From Dokdonia sp. Hel_I_53 (GTDB lineage: Bacteria; Bacteroidota; Bacteroidia; Flavobacteriales; Flavobacteriaceae), in assembly GCF_007827465.1 (NCBI RefSeq), contig NZ_VISL01000001.1:811001-875000 (forward strand): a DNA stretch of 64,000 nt. Reading direction: 5' to 3'. Positions within the stretch are counted from its first letter, which is position 1. Every line of letters starts with the position of its first letter. Under the pieces are notes generated by a model. The model searched no databases, had not been told where the DNA came from, and saw nothing but the letters and a program-made list of their open reading frames with translations. Shown here one piece after another: positions 34,513-42,131 of the stretch. The position numbers and the translations under genes were made by a program.

Positions 34513-35868
34513 CTATTTAATATACACTGTTTTTTTATTGACAAATTCTTGTATCCCATCCATAGAAAGCTCTCTTCCATATCCTGAGATTTTTGTACCT
34601 CCAAAAGGTAAGTTAGGATTACTCTTAACCATATCATTTACAAATACAGCACCATCTTCAAATTGTGGTATAAGTGTTTCTATCCTATCTTCATTAGTCG
34701 TAAAAATGGATACTCCTAATCCAAAATCTGATTGATTTACAAGATCTACCGCTTCCTGATCTGTTGTAAAAGAAGTAATGCCTATCACTGGCCCAAAAGT
34801 CTCTTCCTTAAAAAGACTCATTTCTGGAGTAACTTCAGTGACAATCGTAGGCTCAAAATAAGCGTCTTGCCTATGTCCTCCTAAGATCACTTTTGCTCCT
34901 TTATCAACAGACTTTTTGAGTTGTTTGTCTAGCTCTTTAGCAAGATCCTCTCTAGCCATTACCCCTATATATGTTTCTAAATCCATTGGATCTCCAGACT
35001 TCAATTGGGATACCGCTTTCGCGAAAGCGGAAACAAATTCTTCATAAATATTATCGTGAACCAGAAGACGTTTGCCAGCAATACAACTTTGTCCAGTATT
35101 TTGAAAACGTGCTTGTACGCAAGTCTCAACCGTCTTATCTATATCACAATCTGAAAAAACAACTAAAGCATTACTTCCCCCTAATTCTAATACTGATTTT
35201 TTAATCACACTCGCAGCAATACTAGCTACAGAAGAACCTGCTGGCTTACTTCCAGTGAGTGTCACAGCCTTTATACGATCGTCTTTAATGATATTTTCTA
35301 CACGCTCACTTCCAATCGCCATATTTTGAAAACAACCTTTAGGTAGCCCCGCTCTATCAAAAACTTTTTCAATATTTTCTGCACTTTTCATGACATTACT
35401 AGCATGTTTTAAAACACCTATGTTACCTGCCATAAGTGCTGGTGCAATAAATCTAAATACTTGCCAAAACGGATAATTCCATGGCATGATCGCAAGTACA
35501 ACTCCTAGAGACTCATAACGCACATAACTTTTTGAAGCCTCTGTCTCTATCACTTTATTTGCTAAATGTTCTGGAGCATTTTTTGCGTAATATTCACAAA
35601 CCCAAGCACACTTATCTATTTCTGCTATAGATTGACTGATAGGTTTCCCCATCTCTGCAGTCATGGTCTCTGCATATTCTTTATTATTAGTTTTAAGCTC
35701 TTTTGCAACATTTAGTAAATGCATAGAGCGTTCTTGCAATGACGTTTTACGCCAAGATTGATACGTTTTTTGTGCTTTTGCTAATTTTTCTTCTATTTCT
35801 ACAAGATTAAGCGCCTTTATAGTAAATACTTCTTTATTTGTATAAGGATTGTTAGATACAATATTCAT
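34513..35868 (-). CDS. NAD(P)-dependent succinate-semialdehyde dehydrogenase-type aldehyde dehydrogenase
   Basis: A 451-residue enzyme from ATG 35866-35868, which gives the family's usual N-terminus MNIVSNNPYTNKEVF. The frame is open 20 codons further, but those residues are not conserved in style. Catalytic residues are E228 in LELGGSNALVV and C262 in NTGQSCIAGKR; the cofactor region IMPWNYPFWQVFR and C-terminal motif LPFGGTKISGYGRE are complete. Such enzymes oxidise succinate semialdehyde or related short aldehydes. A perfect copy of the iterated palindrome (35014-35029) encodes AFAKA (281-285). No GABA-shunt partner is adjacent. Confidence 0.93.
   Translation of the reverse strand: MNIVSNNPYTNKEVFTIKALNLVEIEEKLAKAQKTYQSWRKTSLQERSMHLLNVAKELKTNNKEYAETMTAEMGKPISQSIAEIDKCAWVCEYYAKNAPEHLANKVIETEASKSYVRYESLGVVLAIMPWNYPFWQVFRFIAPALMAGNIGVLKHASNVMKSAENIEKVFDRAGLPKGCFQNMAIGSERVENIIKDDRIKAVTLTGSKPAGSSVASIAASVIKKSVLELGGSNALVVFSDCDIDKTVETCVQARFQNTGQSCIAGKRLLVHDNIYEEFVSAFAKAVSQLKSGDPMDLETYIGVMAREDLAKELDKQLKKSVDKGAKVILGGHRQDAYFEPTIVTEVTPEMSLFKEETFGPVIGITSFTTDQEAVDLVNQSDFGLGVSIFTTNEDRIETLIPQFEDGAVFVNDMVKSNPNLPFGGTKISGYGRELSMDGIQEFVNKKTVYIK
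35014..35029. repeat. Iterated palindrome copy 10 (perfect, in aldehyde dehydrogenase gene)
   Basis: Perfect CGCTTTCGCGAAAGCG, symmetric to 18 bp (35013-35030), read as AFAKA. Confidence 0.95.
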
Positions 35869-36030
35869 GGGTAGATTTTTTTTAAAGTTAATAGGTGATT
35901 GAGATATTATCTGTGGCCTTATGATCAATTTAACGCCTAATAAATAAAATATCTTAAGGAAATGTGAATTGATACGCTTTTAAGAGTATTTAGTGCTTTG
36001 AGCAGTATTTTTAAATACCAATCAATACCT

Positions 36031-36951
36031 ATGCTTTATACTTCCCAAGACGGAGTTACTTCTATTAAAGAGACCTTTCAAAATGCTGCAGATCGATTTA
36101 TGGATCAGCTACCAGATATCACAATAGGAATTCTTATTATTATAGTAGGAATATTAGTTGCAGGATGGATAGGACGGTTTGCAAGAAGAAAAATTTCTGC
36201 AAATACTAAAGATCCTTTAATGAGCAAGTTTTTAGGAACCGCCATTAAATTTACAGTTATTATTATAACTATCATGCTAGCTTTAAAAGCAGCAGGATTA
36301 GGAGGTATTGCTACAGGAATTCTTACTGCCGCTGGTGCTAGTGCAGTAGTACTTGGATTTGCGTTTAAAGATATAGGTGAAAATTTTATAGCAGGTATCA
36401 TTCTTGCTTTTAACAGGCCTTTTGACGTAGACGATACCGTTGAAATAGGACCCAATTTTGGTAAAGTAAAAACGTTAGATTTAAGATATACTAAACTTAA
36501 AACCTTTGATGGCAAAGATGTGTATATCCCTAACAGTGATGTCTTAACAGAACCTGTAACAAATTATACGGAAGACGGGTTCTTTAGATGGGATTTCATT
36601 ATAGGAATTGCTTATGAAGATAATATAGAAGGTGCAAAAGAAACTGTTCTTAAAGCGCTAGAAAAGGAACCTAATGTTATTAATGATGCACTTCATGAAA
36701 ATTTTGTAATAGAAGATGAACTTGCTACGAGTACTGTAAACCTAAAAGTTTTTTTCTGGGTTGATACAAAAGATTTTAGGAAGACCGCTTTGATCACAAA
36801 AGGTAATGTAGTACGCAATGTAAAAGAAGCTCTTGAGGATGCAGGTTTCTATATGCCAGCAGATATACAAGAGATCAAACTGTACGGAGGAGTAAAAGAA
36901 TTCCCTCTTAGTTTTAGAAAACAAAAAGACCAACAAAAAAATACTAATTAA
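36031..36951 (+). CDS. Mechanosensitive ion channel, MscS family
   Basis: A 306-residue channel. I start at ATG 36031; the frame is open from a TTG at 35998. Three N-terminal helices are followed by the pore-lining TM3 region (LGGIATGILTAAGASAVVLGFAFKDIGENFIAGIIL) and the beta domain (RPFDVDDTVEIGPNFGKVKTLDLRYTKL; PNSDVL). A cytoplasmic alpha/beta domain ends in FPLSFRK. It opens under membrane tension to relieve osmotic downshock. It heads a tight three-gene run (11 bp to HPF, 10 bp to the ArsC-like gene), which suggests a stress or stationary-phase operon. Confidence 0.95.
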   Translation: MLYTSQDGVTSIKETFQNAADRFMDQLPDITIGILIIIVGILVAGWIGRFARRKISANTKDPLMSKFLGTAIKFTVIIITIMLALKAAGLGGIATGILTAAGASAVVLGFAFKDIGENFIAGIILAFNRPFDVDDTVEIGPNFGKVKTLDLRYTKLKTFDGKDVYIPNSDVLTEPVTNYTEDGFFRWDFIIGIAYEDNIEGAKETVLKALEKEPNVINDALHENFVIEDELATSTVNLKVFFWVDTKDFRKTALITKGNVVRNVKEALEDAGFYMPADIQEIKLYGGVKEFPLSFRKQKDQQKNTN

Positions 36952-36962
36952 AAACAGAAACT

Positions 36963-37268
36963 ATGGAAATTATATTTGAATATCACGATGTAACTGCAAG
37001 TACCGAACTTGAAAATTTTGCAAAAGAGCAATTACAAAAACTTGGAGATAAATACCAATTTGTACACAGAGCAGACGTCTTTTTTAAACTAGAAAATACT
37101 TCTAGTGATGAGACTGGTAAGATTGCAGGGTTAAGAGTGAGTATGCCAGGACCTAGACTATTTGCAGAACACAGTAGTGCAGAATTTCACGGATCCCTAA
37201 AGACGGCTATAGGGGAAGTCGAAAAACAGTTGCGCAAGAAAAAAGAGAAAATGCAAGAACACCATTAA
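36963..37268 (+). CDS. hpf: Ribosome hibernation-promoting factor (HPF/RaiA family)
   Basis: A 101-residue protein with the S30AE/HPF fold: FEYHDVTASTELENFAKEQLQKL (4-26), then RADVFFKLENTSSDETGKIAGLRVSMPGPRLFAEHSS and the basic helix KTAIGEVEKQLRKKKEKM. It binds the 30S decoding centre and inactivates or stores ribosomes under stress. It is the short form with no long dimerisation tail. Middle gene of the MscS-HPF-ArsC-like operon. Confidence 0.92.
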   Translation: MEIIFEYHDVTASTELENFAKEQLQKLGDKYQFVHRADVFFKLENTSSDETGKIAGLRVSMPGPRLFAEHSSAEFHGSLKTAIGEVEKQLRKKKEKMQEHH

Positions 37269-37278
37269 TATTTATTTT

Positions 37279-37740
37279 ATGTCTACAGATATGACACTAG
37301 CAACAGATGAAAATGAACTGATAGTCATTTATACAAATGAAAGCAGTATTGCAAAGCAAACCTTGGGTTATGCTCAAAGTAGTGAGAAAGCCACAAACTT
37401 TATCAATATATCAGAAAGTGGCTTAACTGGTACTCAATGGACGGAAGTCGCAGATCTACTGGGCGCAAGCATTGATGAGCTTATTTCTAAAGAACATCCA
37501 GATGTAGACTCTTTTGCCAAAGATGCTACTTTAAGTAATGATGACTGGATACATTTTTTACAAAATAACCCAGTTGCTCTACAAAATCCTATTTTAATAG
37601 AAGGCAAAAGGGCTTTACAGATTACTACACCATCGCAGGCTTTATCATTTATAAATGTAGACTCTGCAGGCCTAGAAAAGCATAATATAGGCGATAACCC
37701 AGACATATCGTCAAATACTGATGGAGAGAGTCAAGTGTAA
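37279..37740 (+). CDS. ArsC/Spx-fold protein without the catalytic cysteine
   Basis: A 153-residue protein whose layout follows the ArsC/YffB/Spx thioredoxin-like fold: beta1 ELIVIYTNESSIAKQTLGYAQ, then a helical insert, the segment DDWIHFLQNNPVALQNPILIEGKRALQIT (cf. LLRKNPLLIKRPIL in ArsC) and PSQALSFI. The position of the redox Cys is occupied by Ser in NESSIAKQTL, and there is no Cys in the whole protein, so reductase chemistry is ruled out. Spx-like protein binding is one possible role. It is the last gene of the MscS-HPF run. The tail (about 125-153) is polar and acidic. Confidence 0.68.
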   Translation: MSTDMTLATDENELIVIYTNESSIAKQTLGYAQSSEKATNFINISESGLTGTQWTEVADLLGASIDELISKEHPDVDSFAKDATLSNDDWIHFLQNNPVALQNPILIEGKRALQITTPSQALSFINVDSAGLEKHNIGDNPDISSNTDGESQV

Positions 37741-37759
37741 TTTGATATACACGCATCAC

Positions 37760-37795
37760 AAAAAAGCTCTGAACTTAAAAATTCAGAGCTTTTTT
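37760..37795. terminator. Bidirectional terminator, ArsC-like gene / nitroreductase
   Basis: AAAAAAGCTCTGAA pairs perfectly with TTCAGAGCTTTTTT around 8 nt; both arms end in A/T runs. Confidence 0.93.
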
Positions 37796-37819
37796 ATTTT
37801 AATAAAGTATTATTCTATG

Positions 37820-38416
37820 CTATTTTGTAAATAGCTCTCTGTCAAAATCACCGTTAAATGTAAATGAAGTCTGCTCCTTGCGTGATCTTTTTTTTGTTTC
37901 TTCTTTCTGAAGATCTTCTGGTAATTTTTCTAAATCACCACCGTAATATCCTATAGCAGTAGCCGTAGCAATATGAAAATCATCAGGTACATTAAACTCT
38001 TTCATTGCCTTTTTGTAGTCTACACCAGCCATTTGATGTAATGCAACTCCCAGATGTTGTGCTTGTGCTGATACATTACCCATAAATAAACCTAAGTCGT
38101 GAAGGGCGTGAAAATTCTCTTTACCTTCTGGGTTTGTCTTTTTATAACCGCAAAGTATTAATGCTTGAGAATTTCCTGCCCATGATTGATTAAACTCATC
38201 AAGGCAATCAAAAATACGATCATATTGTTTTGTACCTTTTATACCCCAAATCACTAACCATGGTTGTAAATTATTAGAACTTGGCGCCCATCGTCCTGCT
38301 TCAAAGAGCATTCTTAAAAGTTCTTCATCAATGGTTTCTTGACCAAAAACCCTTGGACTCCATCTATCTGTAATTTGAGGTAAGATTCTGGAAGATGTTT
38401 GTGCTGCTTTCGTCAT
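37820..38416 (-). CDS. Nitroreductase family oxidoreductase
   Basis: A 198-residue FMN-dependent protein: RWSPRVFGQETIDEELLRMLFEAGRWAPSSNNLQPW (about 18-53) is the N-terminal FMN-binding segment, and AHLGVALHQMAGVDYKKAMKEFNVPDDFHIATATAIGYYG is the second half. The C-terminus has KKRSRKEQTSF. Such enzymes reduce nitro compounds, quinones or enones with NAD(P)H; the natural substrate is unknown. Single gene, converging with the ArsC-like gene at a shared terminator. Confidence 0.93.
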   Translation of the reverse strand: MTKAAQTSSRILPQITDRWSPRVFGQETIDEELLRMLFEAGRWAPSSNNLQPWLVIWGIKGTKQYDRIFDCLDEFNQSWAGNSQALILCGYKKTNPEGKENFHALHDLGLFMGNVSAQAQHLGVALHQMAGVDYKKAMKEFNVPDDFHIATATAIGYYGGDLEKLPEDLQKEETKKRSRKEQTSFTFNGDFDRELFTK

Positions 38417-38602
38417 TTTTTTTATTATAAAACTAATTGAGCTTAGCTGTTATTTACGATGATTTAATACAATTTAACGTACCTACTTTAAAATTATTAA
38501 CACTACCCCACCCCTTTCAATTATTTACATACTGAATTTATCTTATAAATCTTAGTAGAATTAAATTTTGATGGTTGATAAAACTGTTGAGAAGTAAGTG
38601 AC

Positions 38603-38618
38603 CGCTTTCGCGAAAGCG
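38603..38618. repeat. Iterated palindrome copy 11 (perfect, intergenic)
   Basis: Perfect CGCTTTCGCGAAAGCG, 37 bp upstream of ATG 38656 in the divergent gap after the nitroreductase gene. Confidence 0.95.
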
Positions 38619-38655
38619 AGAAAACAATTCCTAACTTTATGAAAACACAATCATT

Positions 38656-39072
38656 ATGAATGATAGACCTAATGACATTAAACGCATACGACCAGAAATT
38701 CCAAGTGCTCGTATCACAGAAGGAATGAGTGATGATGAACACTTTCAAAACGCTACACTACGCCCCATTGTAAAGCTTCAAAATCCGTTACTTATTGCTG
38801 TTTTTAAAAACTATGTCGCAAAACATAAGAATGTTTTCTATGATTTATCCATTGAAAAACGTGTTACTTATATAGAAAATTCCATTCAAAAAGACATGAA
38901 ATTTAGGAATAGTATGAAAGGGATGGTCATAGGGCTTTTTACAGTAAAAGAATATGAAGAATATATTCAGAATTCATCTGCATTGAATAAACGTATGATG
39001 AATATCGTAAAAGAAAGACTTTTAAGTCAAATACAACTTTTTGAAAGACCCGTAACCCTTAAAGCTAGCTAA
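38656..39072 (+). CDS. Conserved flavobacterial protein of unknown function
   Basis: A 138-residue, mostly helical, soluble protein (RPNDIKRIRPEIPSARI; EHFQNATLRPIVKLQNPLLIAVFKNYV; FYDLSIEKRVTYIENSIQKD; MVIGLFTVKEYEEYI). Proteins of this kind are often labelled 'glyoxalase' in databases, but none of the VOC metal ligands is visible, so I do not support that name. Its stop codon directly abuts the ATG of a 47-residue membrane peptide gene. Confidence 0.75.
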   Translation: MNDRPNDIKRIRPEIPSARITEGMSDDEHFQNATLRPIVKLQNPLLIAVFKNYVAKHKNVFYDLSIEKRVTYIENSIQKDMKFRNSMKGMVIGLFTVKEYEEYIQNSSALNKRMMNIVKERLLSQIQLFERPVTLKAS

Positions 39073-39216
39073 ATGCAAATACCTACAGAGGTTCCAAAAC
39101 CACAAAATAATACTCCTATCGACCCTTCATCTCCAATGGAGCTAATAGTTTTTATTGTATTACCTATATTACTCATTATCGTATACGTGATTGCAAGAAA
39201 CAAAAATAGAAAGTAG
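39073..39216 (+). CDS. 47-residue single-pass membrane peptide
   Basis: ATG at 39073 follows the preceding stop codon with no gap, and the frame runs to TAG at 39214-39216. The product has a Pro/Asn-rich polar N-terminus (about 1-21), one strong hydrophobic helix (ELIVFIVLPILLIIVYVIA, about 23-41) and a basic tail RNKNRK, an orientation expected for N-out, C-in insertion. Coupling to the gene upstream and a clean membrane profile support it as real. Function unknown. Confidence 0.6.
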   Translation: MQIPTEVPKPQNNTPIDPSSPMELIVFIVLPILLIIVYVIARNKNRK

Positions 39217-39232
39217 TGTAGAAAATTATATT

Positions 39233-39925
39233 TTAATGCGTGCTATCAAGTATAGATTCACCATTGAGATCTGTAGTAAGCACCTCACTCATATAATCAA
39301 AAAATGGCCTTAACAGTTTAAAATTAGTTACTACATTATTTACAAAGTCTTTTGAAAGAACTTCTGAGTCATTAAATGTTTTTGTCACAAAGAAGCTCTG
39401 TAGCCTTATAAGATCAATATTTATATCTTTTTTATCAAATCCTCTAGGAGCTGTTTTAACTGCTCTTATTGGATCAAATGACCCACCATAACTTCTTCTA
39501 AATTCCTCGTCATTGAGAATAGCTCTTATTTCACTTGAATCCATTTCAAATTCTTTACGAATTCTTTTTAAATCTGCTGGCTCAGGACTAAAAAATCCGC
39601 CACTTATTCTAGAATGACCACCTGGTTCTATACGTAGGTAATAGCTACCTCTTCTATGTGCACCGGCCCTACCAAAGTTTACTGATCTATGAATATTATA
39701 AGGCGTTTTATTATTGCTAAACCTTACATCTCTATTTATTCTAAAGATTTTTACCTTGTCAATCTCATCATCTTCGCTTAGCCCTACTCTTATATCCTCA
39801 TAAATACGTTTTAATTTTTTCTCATTTGTAAGATATTGAGCTCTATTTTCTTCCATCCACTCTCTAGTATTATTATTTTTTAACTTCTTCAAAAAATCAA
39901 ATACAACTTGGTCTATTTTAGTCAT
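39233..39925 (-). CDS. DUF2461 family protein (TIGR02453)
   Basis: A 230-residue protein from ATG 39923-39925. The frame continues 23 codons upstream, but they are not family-like and run towards the terminator of the next gene. The family pattern is clear: VVFDFLKKLKNNNTREWMEENRAQYL near the N-terminus, FRINRDVRFSNNKTPYNIHRSVNFGRAG, and YYLRIEPGGHSRISGGFFSPEPADLKRIRKEF. Widespread in bacteria, of unknown biochemical role. Single gene. Confidence 0.9.
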   Translation of the reverse strand: MTKIDQVVFDFLKKLKNNNTREWMEENRAQYLTNEKKLKRIYEDIRVGLSEDDEIDKVKIFRINRDVRFSNNKTPYNIHRSVNFGRAGAHRRGSYYLRIEPGGHSRISGGFFSPEPADLKRIRKEFEMDSSEIRAILNDEEFRRSYGGSFDPIRAVKTAPRGFDKKDINIDLIRLQSFFVTKTFNDSEVLSKDFVNNVVTNFKLLRPFFDYMSEVLTTDLNGESILDSTH

Positions 39926-39983
39926 TAATTCTTGTTTTATTACTATAAAGTTACAAATTCTACCCTTAGATAAACCCATAGAA

Positions 39984-40015
39984 AAAGCCGCCACGCATTA
40001 ATGCGTGGCGGCTTT
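39984..40015 (-). terminator. Very strong terminator of the PfpI gene (32-bp perfect palindrome)
   Basis: AAAGCCGCCACGCATT is followed immediately by its exact complement, giving a 16-bp stem (opened at the tip), then T-rich minus-strand sequence. It lies 25 bp past the PfpI stop. Confidence 0.92.
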
Positions 40016-40040
40016 CATTCACCAATCAATCAATACAACA

Positions 40041-40589
40041 CTATGCGTGTTGTAACTCGTGTTTACCTTCTCTAATTTCTTCAATTAGCTTACTATTAAA
40101 TGCTGGTAGATCATTTGGATTACGGCTCGTTACGAAGGCTTCGTCACAAACAACCTCTTTATCTATCCATTTTGCTCCTGCATTAATCAAGTCTGTTTTT
40201 ATGGAATTAAATGATGTTAATTCACGGCCTTTTACCACATCTGCTTCAATTAAAAGTTGTGGTGCATGGCAGATTGCTCCTACTGGTTTTTTCTGTTTGA
40301 AAAAATCACGTATAAACAAAATTGCATCGTCATTTCTTCTTAATTTATCTGGATTAATCACACCGCCTGGCAACATGAGTGCGTTGTATTGGTCTGCTCT
40401 CACGTTATCAATTGTATTTGTAACAGTGTATTCATTGCTCCAATTTCCATCTGCCCACCCTTTAATGGTTCCAGATTTCTCACTTATTATATCTACTGTA
40501 AATCCAGCGTTTTCCATCGCCTCTTTTGGTGATTTTAATTCGCTTTCTTCAAATCCGTCTGTTGCTAAAATTGCTATTCTCTTATTCAT
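40041..40589 (-). CDS. DJ-1/PfpI family protein
   Basis: A 182-residue type 1 glutamine-amidotransferase-fold protein. KRIAILATDGFEESELKSPKEAM is the N-terminal core with the conserved Glu, LPGGVINPDKLR the central loop, and AICHAPQLLIEA holds the nucleophile elbow Cys (C106 or near). The C-terminal VTSRNPNDLPAFNSKLIEEI is family-typical. Relatives are stress-linked proteases, deglycases or chaperones. Single gene with a very strong terminator. Confidence 0.93.
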   Translation of the reverse strand: MNKRIAILATDGFEESELKSPKEAMENAGFTVDIISEKSGTIKGWADGNWSNEYTVTNTIDNVRADQYNALMLPGGVINPDKLRRNDDAILFIRDFFKQKKPVGAICHAPQLLIEADVVKGRELTSFNSIKTDLINAGAKWIDKEVVCDEAFVTSRNPNDLPAFNSKLIEEIREGKHELQHA

Positions 40590-40730
40590 AATCTTTCTTC
40601 TTTTTAGTTAAACAATTAATTATGATACAAAGATACAGGGGACTGCTCCTGCTGGCCGTTAACGACAGTATAAGGTTAGACCGTTTACGGTTAAACCTTT
40701 ATTAAATAGTCTGATTTTATGTTAACTATG

Positions 40731-41510
40731 TTAAATCTGTACGTCTTGGAGTAATAAACCACTGGCTTGAGCAATTCTAGTAAGCTTTATTTCATTTGAA
40801 GCTTCTAATGTTTTTAAAAAGAAATCAAGATCGTAGTTACCTTGACCTAAGTCAAATAATATTCCCATCATAAGACGCATTTGGTGTCTTTTAAATCCTT
40901 TTCCGCTTACGCGAAAGGCAAAACTCTCCTCTGGAAAAAAACTTGCGGTATATAAATCATTCCTCACAATTTGAGCAGAGTCTATTGTTCCTATGGTCTT
41001 TGTTTCTGGGTTTGGTTTATAGGTATATGATTTAAAATCGTGAGTACCCTCAAAATGTCTTGCCGCCTCCATCATTAGTTTAAGATCAAGTTGTCCTGCA
41101 ATATTAATCATGTATGGAGCTGAAAAGGGATGGTTTTTCTCTCCATAAGAAAATAGATATACATATTCCTTAGACTTAGGTGCATCCATTACATTAAACT
41201 TCTTATCTACTTCTGTAATTTTTAAACAGCGTATATCTTGAGGAAGATTTGTATTAAATAGTTCTAAAAAATCAGTTTTGGGTAAAGGCTCATCATTAAG
41301 AAAGAGCTCCACATAAGCCACATTTGCAGAAACCTTTGCATCTGTCCTTCCAGAAGCAAGAAGTTTAAATTTTTTATGATCTAATACATACGCTAATGTA
41401 CGTTCCATCATGCGCTCTACAGTAAGTACATCTGGCTGTTTTTGCCAGCCGTGGTAACGAAAACCTAAATACTGTATTTTAAGTAGGTAATAAAACCGTT
41501 TTTCAAACAT
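40731..41510 (-). CDS. truA: tRNA pseudouridine(38-40) synthase
   Basis: A 259-residue enzyme converting U38-40 of tRNA anticodon arms to pseudouridine. The catalytic Asp is D57 in SGRTDAKVSA; KIQYLGFRYHGWQKQP (11-26) and the C-terminal RVSGKGFKRHQMRLMMG are hallmarks. FRVSGKGF is encoded by a degenerate copy of the iterated palindrome (40904-40919). A TACTTTTG box on the minus strand ends 4 nt before the ATG, a possible leaderless start. Length is normal. Confidence 0.95.
   Translation of the reverse strand: MFEKRFYYLLKIQYLGFRYHGWQKQPDVLTVERMMERTLAYVLDHKKFKLLASGRTDAKVSANVAYVELFLNDEPLPKTDFLELFNTNLPQDIRCLKITEVDKKFNVMDAPKSKEYVYLFSYGEKNHPFSAPYMINIAGQLDLKLMMEAARHFEGTHDFKSYTYKPNPETKTIGTIDSAQIVRNDLYTASFFPEESFAFRVSGKGFKRHQMRLMMGILFDLGQGNYDLDFFLKTLEASNEIKLTRIAQASGLLLQDVQI
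40904..40919. repeat. Degenerate palindrome copy (in truA)
   Basis: CGCTTACGCGAAAGGC retains CGCTT and CGCGAAAG. On the other strand it carries the same GTAAG change as the copy at 26608. Confidence 0.5.
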
Positions 41511-41514
41511 AGAT

Positions 41515-41522
41515 CAAAAGTA
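41515..41522 (-). promoter_or_regulatory. Candidate -7 box of truA, 4 nt before the start codon
   Basis: Minus-strand TACTTTTG fits TAnnTTTG and ends 4 nt before ATG 41510. Confidence 0.33.
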
Positions 41523-41595
41523 ATCTTGAAATTCTATTTTTAAATTAAGAAACTGAAAAAAATTGTAAATTAGTTGTCTAACCATAAAAATCAAT

Positions 41596-42030
41596 ATGAT
41601 GTCTACACAAAAACCAACTGCCTTGTTTTGGATTGTGGCAATTGTAGCTTTATTGTGGAATGTAATGGGATTGTCTGCATTCTTAATGGACGCATTTGCT
41701 CCAGAGATTTCACAAGCCAGTTACACAGCTGAGCAAATTGAAATGGCTGCTAGCGCTCCATTATGGTATAAAATCGCTTATGGCATAGCTACAATCACTG
41801 GATTCTTAGCAAGTTTAATGCTTGTTGCTCGCAAAACTTATGCGGTCCCTCTATTTTTAGTGTCCCTTATAGCTTCCATTGTACATGCTGCTTACATAAT
41901 AATAAGTATAGATGGTGTGAATAATTTTGGCTTATTAGGAGGATTGATTTTCCCACTAATTGTGGTTCTTTTAGGTTTGTTTTTCTGGTGGTTTAGTAAA
42001 TATTCTTTGAGTAAAGGGTGGATCAAGTAA
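41596..42030 (+). CDS. Four-helix integral membrane protein
   Basis: A 144-residue protein with four hydrophobic segments: LFWIVAIVALLWNVMGLSAFLM, LWYKIAYGIATITGFLASLMLVA, VPLFLVSLIASIVHAAYIIIS and FGLLGGLIFPLIVVLLGLFFWWFS. A short acidic loop lies between the first two. Its size and topology resemble small DoxX-like or 'sugar transporter'-labelled flavobacterial proteins, but no functional residues are visible. The gene starts ATGATG; either codon may be used. Single gene divergent from truA. Confidence 0.75.
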   Translation: MMSTQKPTALFWIVAIVALLWNVMGLSAFLMDAFAPEISQASYTAEQIEMAASAPLWYKIAYGIATITGFLASLMLVARKTYAVPLFLVSLIASIVHAAYIIISIDGVNNFGLLGGLIFPLIVVLLGLFFWWFSKYSLSKGWIK

Positions 42031-42131
42031 CTTCTTTCCTTTTTACTAACAGTATCGTTAAGAACAAGTCAACACCCTAATCCCCACTCTGCTTTACATA
42101 GTTGAGTAAATCATTAGTATTTGTAAAAGAA

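Noticed and set aside
38656..39072. 'Glyoxalase' label for the 138-residue protein
   Set aside because: No VOC metal ligands or beta-alpha-beta-beta-beta pattern can be seen; the protein looks mainly helical.
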